Source: Cudoniella acicularis
Lineage: Eukaryota; Ascomycota; Leotiomycetes; Helotiales; Helotiaceae
NCBI GenBank assembly: GCA_013054445.1
Contig: JAAMPI010000960.1
Location: forward strand, 1-22,193
Direction: 5' to 3'
Length of the DNA: 22,193 nucleotides
Shown here: positions 1 through 9,821 of the stretch, one piece after another
How positions within the stretch are numbered: the stretch's first letter is position 1
How the letters are laid out: each line of letters opens with the position of its first letter
The notes under the pieces: generated by a model
Told to the model about the DNA's origin: nothing
Database searches by the model: none
The model's input: the letters and a program-made list of their open reading frames with translations, nothing else
Made by a program: the position numbers and the translations under genes

Positions 1-2
1 AG

Positions 3-83
3 GAAGAGAAAAATGAGGAGGCTTCTGAGGTTGTGATTGATGTGCTTTGGAAAATGATTGCTGGTTTTGGGCGAGGACGATGA
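3..83 (+). CDS. Possible 3' end of a gene cut by the window edge
   Basis: An open frame enters from the left edge and ends at TGA 81-83. The 26 visible residues read EEKNEEASEVVIDVLW followed by a short Gly/Arg-rich end. The charged, Glu-rich composition and normal codon use are what a protein C-terminus would show, but so short a stretch could be open by chance. No domain can be recognised. The alternative is that this is non-coding. Confidence 0.3.
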   Translation, partial: EEKNEEASEVVIDVLWKMIAGFGRGR

Positions 84-2938
84 GATCAGCCGCAGATATG
101 GGATGAGAAAACGTGGGGTTAGGTTGTGAGACTCCGCCTTCCAAGTGCGCTTCTAATTATACGACCGGAGATGACTTCTAGACGACAGCGAACGGCCCGA
201 ATCCAGAAACTCAAGGGAGCAACAAGTAAAAAAACGGTCTTTGGCTCAGATATGCTGCAATTATTCGGAGTTCTCTTATCCCTGAGAGTCGATGCAGGGA
301 AAGCCGACAATCTGGCAACTTGGTTTCGCACTTCTGAAACGAGCCTCGAGGACTATTTCAAATATAGACTTGCAATTGCAACAGTGTTGAATTGTGAGGC
401 GCAGAAACAATATTTGATATCTTGTGTTGATCTTAAATGGGGATTGGCAGGGATGTCTTTCGGTACTTCAAAGAAGAATGAGGCGAGAGGAAAGATGTGC
501 CGAAGACTCTGGTAGGGATACAATTGAGTGTGCGCGTGCCAAAATATTGTGTCAGACGGAGAAGGCGAAGTATCGGACGTGGATATTTTTAACTTGAGCT
601 TCGGGATGTGTTTGAAGTTCTCATAGAGTGCAGAACAAGACGAATGAAACGGAAAGAAATGGATAATCAACCAACATATATACTCACTTGAGCATTGGAG
701 CACAGATGTAACAGGGCGATTGCTTAAAGGCGAGGGCGAACAGCAAAAGCCCCCTTTGCAACGAGAATATAAAGGGCGGTGAACTTCAGGGGTGTTCAAC
801 ATTTGCATCCCACGACTTCATGAGACCATGTGACTACTGAGAAGGGCGGAAACAACCCCACAGGCGATGGCACCCTACCACTGCCTTGCACAGCATCAGA
901 TTGCAATCATCCCATCCACGGAGGACCAAAACCGACGAACCCAACCGGAATCGAGGTTATGGTGTTGTGGCTGTGTTAGTCTGAAGAAAGGGCGATAAGG
1001 AGTGCAGAGGGCGGTATTAGGGCGTGCAGCCCCGCGCCCTCGATCTTGAGGGGTCATGGCAACATGAAATCTTTGACATTGTCTCAAGTCCGGACGCAAA
1101 AATGATATGCACGTTCATGCTGAATCCGAATTCGAGGGAAAAGCCGGAATGAGGAATGAAAATTAACAGTGTCAGCCCTATTGGATCCGTATGGGTGGGC
1201 TCCAAGGTATTTTTGGCCCGGCAGCGGCGCTGTCAAACTCGCTCGGTGCCCGATCCGATGGAAAATGGCAGATCCAGGCGAATCGACAACGGTTCGATTG
1301 TCCATTTGAGAGGTTGGCTCGTAGATCCAAGTTGATGGGATAGTTTTGTTGGATGTCGTACAATTCCGGGGAAGCTGGGTTGTGCATCCGGACGAACATG
1401 GTGCATGAGAATATCCCAGACATTGATACGGCTGTGCGGGGTGCTGAACCGTGGAATACAGATGGATCTGTTCAATTGTCGACGTGTTTGCGAAACACAG
1501 ATATCTGCCTCGCTGTCAGCAGATCGAAGAGAGATCCAAGATGGGTGAAAAGAAGCGGAAGAGGGCGAACTGTTGTCGCCCTAAAGTCTGTCGCCTTCTG
1601 CGACGCCGCCCTCGGCAATCTGCACTGCCCCTTGTCCGAGGCGTGATTGAATTTTGAGGCGTTATATTTGAGACATTATTCTGTGTTGCTGCAAAAAGGT
1701 GCACCAATGGATATAGAAAACTTAGAATACAGGTGATAGAGCTACCAATGTTTTACATATCGCTTCACACTTTTATGTTATTGGTCTTGGTGTCGCTGGT
1801 TGGCTAACTCACCACTGGTGGCTTTCGGGGTGTATTTAGTCAGCGAGGCCATCGTGAGCCAATGAGAACGAGGCGTTGTAGTAATCGAGAGTGAAAAATG
1901 GGGGGTAACCTAGGCGATTGTTGCTTGTAATAGCGAAATGGCGAGAACTTTGTAATAGGAATTTGCGAATATAATTAAGAAATAAAATCTGACAAGATCC
2001 TTTGACGAGGATGTGATTCCCAATCTTCCTTAGGAAGAAATTTAGGGAAGATCGGTGTGTGGTACTGCGGAGTAATCTAAGTTTTCCGGTTCTGATAATG
2101 GTTTCCGAGGTGGAAACCCCCCCCTTTCGCTAACATGCGCACAAGCGAGCCTCTCCCTGAGGCGAACCTCAACGCAGATGTACGGGATTCAGATTAGTGT
2201 GACCATGTATCGATTGTACTATAATTACTAAGGGCTGGCGCGTGCAAAATCTCGATTTCTGTTGGCACGCCTGCGGCTTGTTTGTGCGACCCCTCAGCGG
2301 TCTGCACTATACATTCACCCACAACACTTCAATGGAAATTCTCCGTGCTACTTTGAGATACTATTACACATTTAAAAATACAATCTCATTGTGGGTTTTA
2401 TTTATCCTACTCAATCCATTATCCTTTCAGTTGATTAGGAATAATTTTCAAGTGTATTGTGCGATTTCGCCGCGCCATCTATTTTACCCCGGCCCATGGG
2501 TGATTTCCGAACCTGTATCTTTTAAATTTTATTCTTCAAAATATTTCTTCACAGGTATCTCTGGAATTGCCTCACTCTCTAGCTTTTTGTGCAAACAAGT
2601 TATCGAAAGAACTTTTCCAAGGCTGCGCACACAATCACTTGCTCCCTGTGCTACCATATAGATTGATGATAGTCGGTTTGCACGATATTTAAGCCTTTAG
2701 AACACAAATGAGATGAAAATATTAATAAGGTTATAAATTTCTAAATATCTCTATATCTATGGGTCGATAACGAAAACTTTCACCCTCTATACTATGCATA
2801 GCGCTAATCGACTCTCGCCAATCTCTACGGTATCCGTCCCCAGTTAAAATTCGACTCATTAATCAAATATAAATAAACATCTATTAAAACACCCTAAAAT
2901 TCACACTTCAAACCACCCAACGCCAACTTCCTTAACCA
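84..2938. other. Long intergenic stretch, no convincing gene
   Basis: Several open frames of 60-150 codons exist on both strands, but none shows a recognisable domain, a sensible splice pattern or a consistent coding frame. The largest (353-808 minus and 126-515 plus) overlap each other and have erratic composition. From about 2240 to 2900 the DNA becomes AT-rich, and 2690-2930 is probably the 3' flank of the bZIP-ankyrin gene. No tRNA, rRNA or transposon gene was seen. Confidence 0.5.
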
Positions 2939-3782
2939 TCAAAGCCCACACCACAACTCAGCACCACTCTCAACCAACACCCTCACGACCTCCTCCCTCC
3001 TCCCCCTTCCCCTATCAACCGCAACCAGCAACGCGGTCTCTCCCCTCCCATTCTTGATATCCATATCTACTCCTTCCTTTAAAAACGTCCTCAAAGTTTC
3101 TACGTGTCCGTGTTCAGCTGCGATATGTAGGGGGGTTTGTCCGCTGGCATCTTGAGATGTCATGTCGATGCCGCTTTCCAGCAGGAGGTGGATTATAGTG
3201 TGGAGGTTTTTTCGAGCGGCGAGGTGCAGCATTGTGGAGCTGTTGTCTGTGAAGAAGGGAGGTAGGGTCTGGGATATGGAGTTAGTGAGAGGTAGAAAGG
3301 GGTGGAGGAGATGCTTACGGATATGTGCGGTTGGAAGGTTGGGAGCGGGGAGTAACTCAACATCGGGTCCGTTTGTATTATCGGATCTAAACGTCATGAG
3401 CGTTGGTGTTGAGATAAATTTGTGGAGACAATAGCCTACTGAAATCCACTCCCTCAGGTGTTGGCGCAGAAAGTAAGTTGGAGCACTCCGGACTCGTAGG
3501 CTGACTTGACCAAAGAGCGTTTGCGAACTCATCTTCTTGGGCAAGTCCAAAGTTGAAAATGGTGAAGTCAACATCGAAAGTAAGCTGAGAGAAATCTGAG
3601 CTACTGAGCGAAGAAGCAGCAGTTCTCTGGCGATAATTTCGAGCCCCAGCAGCTTCGTAGCTCTCAAGTTTCTTCTTGAGATTCTCGCGGTATTTCCTTT
3701 GGGCATTGCGATTCTGTATCCTTCTCCTCTCTGCAGCTTTAGAGAGCTTCTGAAAGGCTTCCGTTTTCGAGCTCGAGTACAT
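2939..3782 (-). CDS. bZIP transcription factor with C-terminal ankyrin repeats
   Basis: Predicted nuclear DNA-binding regulator of 246 aa. I reconstruct three exons: 3782-3440, 3386-3319 and 3268-2939. The introns are 3439-3387 (53 nt, GTAGGC...TTTAG) and 3318-3269 (50 nt, GTAAGC...CCCAG with branch CTAAC). The splices keep phase and join three different reading frames. Residues 17-40 form a basic region (AERRRIQNRNAQRKYREN) with the N-x-x-A-Q-x-x-Y/R pattern of fungal bZIPs. The leucine zipper after it is poor. Residues about 147-243 are three ankyrin repeats, the middle one canonical (GQTPLHIAAEHGHVETL); the third has a small Arg/Gly insertion. ATG at 3782 follows an in-frame upstream stop. 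Short bZIP-ankyrin proteins are common in filamentous ascomycetes; their targets are mostly unknown. Intron 2 is firm, intron 1 slightly less so because its donor is weak. Confidence 0.88.
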
Positions 3783-3840
3783 TTTGCAAGATCCAAGAAA
3801 TACTGGGTTGCCATAATTTGAGGAGGTTTGAGAGAGCTAG

Positions 3841-3847
3841 TATATAT
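3841..3847 (-). promoter_or_regulatory. TATA-like box of the bZIP-ankyrin gene
   Basis: A TATATAT run lies about 60 nt upstream of the ATG at 3782, the right distance for a fungal TATA element with a short 5' leader. No other core promoter signal is obvious. Confidence 0.4.
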
Positions 3848-3903
3848 GAGCTACCTGTTTCTCTGTCCACATATCGACATCAAGACCGGTAAGATGCATC
3901 CGA

Positions 3904-3930
3904 GTGGACGCGGTGGACGTAGTGGACGCA
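3904..3930. repeat. Three tandem 9-bp units, GTGGACGNN
   Basis: Three head-to-tail copies, GTGGACGCG, GTGGACGTA and GTGGACGCA, lie about 120-150 bp upstream of the bZIP-ankyrin start codon. They could be regulator binding sites or a simple minisatellite. The sequence alone does not decide. Confidence 0.6.
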
Positions 3931-4111
3931 GAGGGTATCACAGTAGCTTGTGTGAACTTGATCGCAAGCTTTGAGGCTATTTTGATGTTGTGACATGTTG
4001 TGCTCCACGTCTTGGTATGGCACCGTTTGATTTTGTGACCCATGGTAGCGGTGAAGCTTCTCGATTGCAAGTATTGCTTCTAGCTTGAAGAGATTTCTAT
4101 AATGCTGCAAG

Positions 4112-4430
4112 TATGTGTTCTAGTCCATTCATGAATTCTTTTTATTCACGAATAATATATTATTCGTGAATGGACTAGCCTCTTCAGGAATTATTAATTA
4201 ATGATTCAAGAATGAGGCTATTCATGAATCGCACCTTGCCACCTATGAATGGATAATTATTCCCGTACGGCTTGACGCCATTCACGAATACCGAGGCATT
4301 CGTAGGTAGCGATGGTGAGGTTCGCGAATATAGGCGCCAGTGAGGAATATTCCTGGATGGGTTAGTCTATTCGTGAATAGAGGCAAGCTATTCATGAATG
4401 TAAAATATTCATGGATGGACTAGAACATAT
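4112..4430. mobile_element. MITE-like element rich in 10-bp ATTCRTGAAT palindromes
   Basis: The ends are near-perfect inverted repeats. The left end TGTGTTCTAGTCCATTCATG (from 4114) matches the reverse complement of the right end, TGTTCTAGTCCATCCATG, ending at 4427. Both ends abut a TA dinucleotide (4112-4113 and 4428-4429), as expected for a Tc1/mariner-type target duplication. Inside, ATTCATGAAT, ATTCACGAAT and ATTCGTGAAT occur at 4127, 4144, 4162, 4220, 4280, 4369 and 4390, with degenerate copies such as 4204, 4321 and 4407. The first 65 bp also fold back on themselves (CTAGTCCATTCA paired with its complement ending at 4178). There is no coding capacity. It is probably a non-autonomous element; a multi-copy check was not possible. 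Confidence 0.6.
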
Positions 4431-5585
4431 GTCGACTTGTCTCATAATTTGCGAAGACTGAAATACTGCTCGAAAGACTTAGTTCGTTCGCGAGATAACA
4501 AAAGATGTTTATGGAGCACCGCTAGATTATTATCTGTTTTCAGACGTAATTTTACTTAAAGAAATAGTGGAATAGATTAGAAGGTAACAACAGCAGGCAA
4601 AGGCTCAAAAAGGCAGAGCTTGCGAAGATAACGTGAAAAGTACCACTGGGCCAGCACTTCCAACGGAACAAATCCGCTGAACTTGGCGAAACGATACTTC
4701 AATGCTGTTTTTGGGTAGCTGAAGGTACCACCTACCAAATATAGAAAATGCCACCCCACGCGCAGGTCGTCGTGGAACGGAAACTTGAGCATCCCCGCCA
4801 AGTTCCCCACGCACAAGAGTTGCGCTAGACTGTACCAGCCTCGCTCTCACCGCAATCTGGATTCGTCATGATTCCGATATTGGCGAAACTGTGGCGCTCT
4901 CTCTGCCATCAACTCCGCCGTATTCTTCGCTCAATCTGGCCTGTCTCGAAGTCGAACCAGAGCTGGCGACCCCCGCTCTGGTTGCATGGCATGATCGTTC
5001 TGCTAGTAGTTGGCGGTGAGTCGATGACCATTAGAAGGCTACGTGCTAGGGGAATGTGTCACTATTCCCAAATTTCTGACTTGATCGCCCAACTTGATAG
5101 GATTTTGACCCGTACAGTGTAGAAAGCACCACAGGAGGAAAAGCCTTTGGAAAGAAGAACAACTGGCCTAGAAAATACTCGATCAAATGAGTTGCATCAA
5201 ATGCCATCGGGCCAAGGTAGTAAAGGAAGGAATTTCGCTGCTGATTCTAATTCTCGCCTCTCGGCGGAGAATACCAGAACCTCGAAATTGCTGACTCTAT
5301 AATCGTCGTTGTTTTACTTTCATTTGCTACCATCACTCCCAAAAATGACAGAATTCTTCCGGTGCCGGTGGTGTTGAAGTGTTGGACTGAAGGAAGGATA
5401 TGAGGAGATTTCGGTTCGTGGTGCCACAAAGAACTGCTAGTTTACTTAAATAAATCTGAAGCTTGAGACCTTGATAAAAGTGGTCCAGAGATCTTCATTT
5501 CCTTTTCTATCAATACCTTGCACTAACAATTCTTCGACACGACAAAACTCTCTCCATGACACCTGGCTCCAGCTTCTTGACAGCC
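4431..5585. other. Intergenic or unresolved stretch with two weak ORFs
   Basis: On the minus strand, an ATG at 4792 opens a 71-codon frame to 4577. Its protein is rich in aromatic and hydrophobic residues (for example RVGWHFLYLVGG). On the plus strand, an ATG at 4868 opens an 84-codon frame with one hydrophobic stretch (GMIVLLVVGG) followed by a perfect GTGAGT donor at 5015. Neither has a recognisable family or a clear continuation, so I do not call either as a gene. At 5189 a short plus-strand frame reads MSCIKCHRAKV, like the beginning of a Zn2Cys6 cluster, but nothing downstream supports it. The rest looks non-coding; 5430-5585 is the 3' flank of the Zn2Cys6 gene. Confidence 0.35.
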
Positions 5586-7862
5586 TCAAATGATTGAGAG
5601 AATAGGGATTTGAGAACTCCGCCGAATCAAATCATCGATCTCGGCAATAAGTTGTACACTTTGCTGGATACTGGGACTTTTCTGTGGGGCTATGCTGATC
5701 CAAGAATTAAGCAATCGTGACAGATGGGCGCCGAAATTTGAGATTGGGTGATTTGCAAGAAGGCCTTGACGTAAGGCGTGATTTTGAAGTGATGCGAGGA
5801 TGATGAACATTGTGCTGGTCATACTAGATGAGACAAACCGATTAGTGAAATTCAAGGGGTGTAGAATTAAATACCCACGACAGAGAACATATCCAGGTAT
5901 CAATCATAACAGTCTGTCTAAAAGACCTCAAGTGAAGAATATGATTGCAACTCGCAGATAGACATCGACCTGCGGCTTCTACCACTTCCGCAGAATGTTC
6001 CGAATTGGTATGTTTCAAAACAATCTCAACATAAGGTCGATATATCACGCTTTTGCAGGTTAAATACCGCTGTCTTAGAAAGGCAGCATGTTGGTTTGGG
6101 CACTCCTCCGCATTATCCTCGAATTGGAGGAATTCAGGTAAAGTCGAACGCCAAAGGTCCAGCTGGTGATCGAGTTCGGAAATCATACCCCGCAGAGAGT
6201 CATTGGAGGTATGAGTGTATCCTTTATCTTTTTCTTCTGCGTAGAGCAGATGGTGCACCCGATTTAGTAATCGACGGATCGAAATGCAAGAAAGAAAATA
6301 TAGCGAGGAGGATTCCGTCTCGGTATCGCTTAGATGAGTCTGAAGAGGTCCTGGCAACGGTGTTTTGCTTTCTATTTCTGCTATTCCGCTTTGTGGTAAG
6401 TGTGATAATTCAGAAATTAAATCGCTGTGTCTTGTTAGCCACTACTCTCCGAAAAAGAATTGCCTTAGGAAACACTGATCAACTTTCCCACACTCCGTCA
6501 TTGAATCGTGACTCGAATAGTATGATATAAACAAGTAAAATGATTACACACCTCTCGATAATATAACATGACCAAAATATTCGAAGTATGCACTCGTATT
6601 CCTGAGGTGTAAGGGATCCAGACCCATAAGCAAGCATTGACCGGCACTTTGAAGCTGCCACACTAAGATGACTCCAGGTTTGCAAAGGCCGCTGAAGAAA
6701 AGAGCAGAAGAGTCTAAATATTGTGAGCCTTTATAAACGTCAATAGTGAAGACCTCAGGGCTTACGCAGCCAGGAAGACACATTGAGCAGAAGTTGTGCT
6801 GACTTCCATATACGCAACTGGAAGCAGCTTTATTGCTTCATCAAAGCAGACATGTGCCATGGTGCTTAATTCGCTTTGCTGTTGCCGGGATTCAAAGTTT
6901 CGATGATCTTCATCTAAGCTTGCATATTTGACAAGTTCAGAGGCGGCACCCAAGGCCATAACTAGAAGTGCAAGACAATCCTCAGAGGAATTTTCATGGA
7001 AACCAGTCTGGACTTTTTCGAAGAGAATTTCCAGATTTGTCTTGCTAACTGTAGGATACCAAAAATTGACAGTTGCTTGGAAAGAAGATATCAGACGATT
7101 TGCCTCGTCCGGAGTGAAGACCGGTTTGGTGAACCTGTATTGGAATGACATAGAGGGTCGTTTACTCTCTAATTGGAAGATAGATTTGAATTGCTCGATT
7201 AGTGATGGGAATGGCTCGGCAAGAGGCGAAGATAAAAGGTCTTCTGTTGCGCTAATATGGTTTGGCAGGCTAGCATTGGCTACTTTGTCTAAGTCTTGAT
7301 CTGAGGTAGTAGACTCGGAGAGAAACTGAGGAGAGAAGGAAGGTGTTCGTTGTTGATCACGCTGCGTAGAGATTTAGCTTCAGATCCTGCGGGCAATTCG
7401 TTCTCTTACCAAGTTATCATGTATACTGCGTAGTAAATTATCCATTCGAAGGACTGTCTCGAGTATTTGATCGCTTTTTCCCTGCCCGCTTAGCCACAAA
7501 ATATCAGCGACTATCGAAATAGATTGCTTCAACACATCCGATGCACTCACATAACAGGAGTCTGCTGCTGCCGACCATACAGGCAATCCACATCATTCTC
7601 CAGACACCAACCGCAAGGTTGGTTGCCATCGCATCTGAGATGGCGCGGTAGTTAGCGTAATGGTTTACATAACAGAGCATTTTGGCCTTCACTTACCTAG
7701 ATTTGCGCATGCGGCACGCATCGCACTGAATTTAAACTCAGCGACAGGGGTTTTCACGGGTCTCGGCTTAAATCTCACCGCATGTGCTGTTCTCTTCCGA
7801 GCTCGAGCTCGGTACGAAGTAACATTTGAGGTCTCCGAGTTGTTGCGGCCTGTTGCTTGCAT
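5586..7862 (-). CDS. Zn2Cys6 fungal-specific transcription factor, 605 aa
   Basis: Nuclear transcriptional regulator, complete after splicing. Exons: 7862-7779, 7725-7697, 7634-7551, 7488-7410, 7361-6766, 6713-6552, 6424-5879 and 5823-5586; all seven introns are GT-AG and all phases agree. The N-terminus has a basic stretch (RARARKRTAHA) running into the binuclear cluster C29-x2-C32-x6-C39-x5-C45-x2-C48-x6-C55 (CDACRMRKSRCDG, then PCGWC). Residues from about 165 to the end match the fungal_trans middle homology region: FTPDEANRLISSF, then CVFLAALFCSFLQRPLQTW (created by splicing intron 5), then WSCYIIERSDLISEL across intron 6. The ATG at 7862 is the first in frame after an upstream stop. Least certain is the acceptor at 7489, which is TAAG and was chosen because it alone restores phase. 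The regulated pathway cannot be told; no biosynthetic cluster adjoins it. Confidence 0.93.
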
Positions 7863-8371
7863 GACTTTTGACTTCGATGCAATTGATAATGAATTGTGGA
7901 CGGTAAAGTGTGAGGCCTACATCCGAAAATATCGTGAGCTTACATCGTACCACTGGGGAAACTGGGGAGATTCTTAATGAAAGCCGATGCTTGGTCTGAA
8001 AGCGGGGTAGTGGGGTACTGGCGAACAATTGCTACAGGGATTAAACTGCCCAAAAACGAATTCTCGGAGAAATTCCTGAATGGGTTGATGCTTGGAAATG
8101 CCGAAAATGAACGTTATCAAGGGTGGTGTTTTGCTTAGGGAGCTCCAAAATACCATGGAAACCCCATATCCGTGGAAACATCCGTATCTGCCACGTCACG
8201 AATTGTATTCTGCTTGTATAAAACCATCCAGAAATCTATTTGCTGGTTACTCGCTCAAGAAAAGGAAAACCCCCCGCCCTAAGCAAAATAGTCAACTCTT
8301 TTCCAAATTCTTCTGATTTGGGCCGTCTAGCTGGGGATTCCTCAAACCGTAGAGTCAAATTCAAGGGCTAT
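7863..8371. other. Intergenic: Zn2Cys6 promoter and F-box gene 3' flank
   Basis: These 509 bp separate two minus-strand genes, so they must hold the Zn2Cys6 gene's promoter and 5' leader and the F-box gene's 3' end. Open frames here are short and lack domains. No clear TATA box is seen on the minus strand. Confidence 0.5.
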
Positions 8372-9370
8372 TTAGGAATCGGATTCTCCATCTTCAGTCT
8401 CATCATTGTCACTCGCGTCTTCCCATTCATCATCTTCGTCGTCTTCATCGCCGTCCTCATCCTCCTCACCTTCTTCATCTTCTTCCTCGTCGAAATCCGA
8501 GTCCTCCCCCATAGAAGCCAATTGTCTGGCCTCGGCAATTCTCTTCAAAACTAATTTATCCTCATTTTCGTCACCAATCACATCCCAATCCCAATCCTTT
8601 CCCTGCTCTTTACCTTGTTTGTTTAATCTGGCTCTTCTAGCCTTCTTCCGGCTCTCGTCCGAAGCGCCAGCAAAACTCTCGAGAGCATTTTGAATGACTG
8701 TCATCATATCAATCTCACCCCTTGCAGCCTGATCACCCATCCGTGTAGCCCAAGCTTTATTGTTCTCTGACCATTTTGTGAGATATTTGTGATAGATTTG
8801 TTCTTCGCCGAAAAATCGTGTAAAGAGGCCGCGCCAGTCGCAGCTCAAGTTGAAATTCTCGAAATCAATTGAAAGGCCAGGGATGGGGGTATCGTTCAGT
8901 TCGCGATGGATCTGAACATTGAACGGCGGTGATTCGATAAAAAGGAGTCTCTCTTGGTCTGCAATGATGCCTTTGAGGCGCTGGCGGATCTCAGTTGTGT
9001 ATTCTGGGTCGCCAACATCGGTTTCGAAGATTGCTATCCTTTGGTCATTAGAGAGATGGGAGAAGTTGTATTCGAGATTAAGAACTATGCGGCCTATTTC
9101 GTCGGTCCATTTTTCTCCTTTGCGCAAAGAGGTTAGGGATTGGTCGAAATGGCGGGGTTACAGAGTTGGGGGAGACATACCGAGGTGAAAGTTGATGAAT
9201 GTCTTGCGCAGATGTTTCGTACGGAAGATTGATTCGATTATGTCGCGGAAAGTGGTATTGACATGGCGGAGAGTCGTCCAGAGGGCAGGAAGATCCTGTT
9301 CTTTGTTGAAGTTTGAAATGACACGATTCCAAAGCTCAGGGGGGAGGCTTTTGCGATCTCGTGTGGACAT
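8372..9370 (-). CDS. F-box-like protein with acidic C-terminal tail
   Basis: Predicted 311-aa protein from two exons, 9370-9181 and 9117-8372. The intron 9180-9118 (63 nt) has donor GTATGT, branch CTAAC and acceptor AAAG, and its removal joins FHLG to EKWTDEIG in phase. The N-terminus (LPPELWNRVISNF, residues 9-21, then LPALWTTLRHVNTTFRDII) follows the F-box-like pattern LPxELxxxIxxxL...L..LR.VN..F, suggesting a Skp1/cullin ubiquitin-ligase adaptor role. That is inference. The middle is not repeat-rich (no WD40 or LRR units). A Lys/Arg-rich segment (SRKKARRARLNKQGKEQGK) precedes a tail of about 45 residues that is nearly all Asp, Glu, Ser and Gly. Such tails occur in nuclear or histone-binding proteins. 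It runs in the same direction as the Zn2Cys6 gene, 509 bp apart. Confidence 0.8.
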
Positions 9371-9821
9371 ATTGTAGTATAGTGGTGGCAGGTAGCAATT
9401 GATCAGCGAGACGTCCAGAAGGCTGTTAGGTATGGACCGAGGACAAATGCGTCAATAGAGACGATGAAGATTACGGGTAGATAGGAGCTGGTGATGTCGA
9501 TGTCGATGTCGAGGTGGAGAAATTGCGGGGTGCAGAGGAGTCGCGTGGAAACGCCTGTGATTTGCGATAAGGTGGTGAAGCGAGCCCCTTTTTGATTCGT
9601 TAACATACACAAGCTATATCATGCCGACTGATGTGGCTCTGTGGCTGGCAAGGACCAGGCAAAGCTGCAAAAAATTTGGAATCTTTGCTATCGCTTTTTC
9701 CTACCTGAACAGGACCTAGATACTCTCCGGGATCAAGCTGCAAGACTGCTATCTTTCTTCGAGTCTTCAGAAAAAATGGCTTGAGAGCCCTTACAAAGTC
9801 ATCAAATTTGTGAGCTTGCAA
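9371..9821. other. Divergent intergenic region with GATGTC repeat
   Basis: This lies between the minus-strand F-box-like gene and the plus-strand unknown gene. It holds three tandem GATGTC hexamers near 9493-9510, which read GACATC in the leader of the F-box gene, within a pyrimidine-rich minus strand typical of fungal 5' leaders. A minus-strand open frame starts at ATG 9842 and reads well down to a CAG/GTAGGA donor-like site at 9703, but I found no coherent next exon. A plus-strand frame is open from about 9720 into the following gene. Confidence 0.4.

Noticed and set aside
353..808. 151-codon minus-strand frame
   Set aside because: It has no domain, its cysteine/serine-rich composition drifts along its length, and a comparable frame overlaps it on the plus strand.
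1285..1305. GGTTCGATTGTCC, like a tRNA B box
   Set aside because: It has an extra base compared with the B-box consensus, and no A box or cloverleaf could be folded around it.
2242..2661. 139-codon plus-strand frame with hydrophobic, aromatic composition
   Set aside because: It has no ATG at its start, lies in AT-rich DNA where Phe/Ile/Leu codons are expected by chance, and shows no family signature.
5189..5240. MSCIKCHRAKV, like the start of a Zn2Cys6 domain on the plus strand
   Set aside because: Only two cysteines are visible and no splice restores the remaining cluster or a regulator body on this strand. Chance similarity is more likely.
7797..7812. Perfect 16-bp palindrome CCGAGCTCGAGCTCGG followed by TAC, resembling a cloning-vector polylinker
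   Set aside because: It lies inside exon 1 of the Zn2Cys6 gene and encodes the basic RARAR stretch in the correct frame, so it is natural coding sequence rather than vector contamination.
8406..8693. Ser-rich plus-strand frame (long Ser runs)
   Set aside because: It is the reverse-strand image of the Asp/Glu-rich tail codons of the F-box-like gene.
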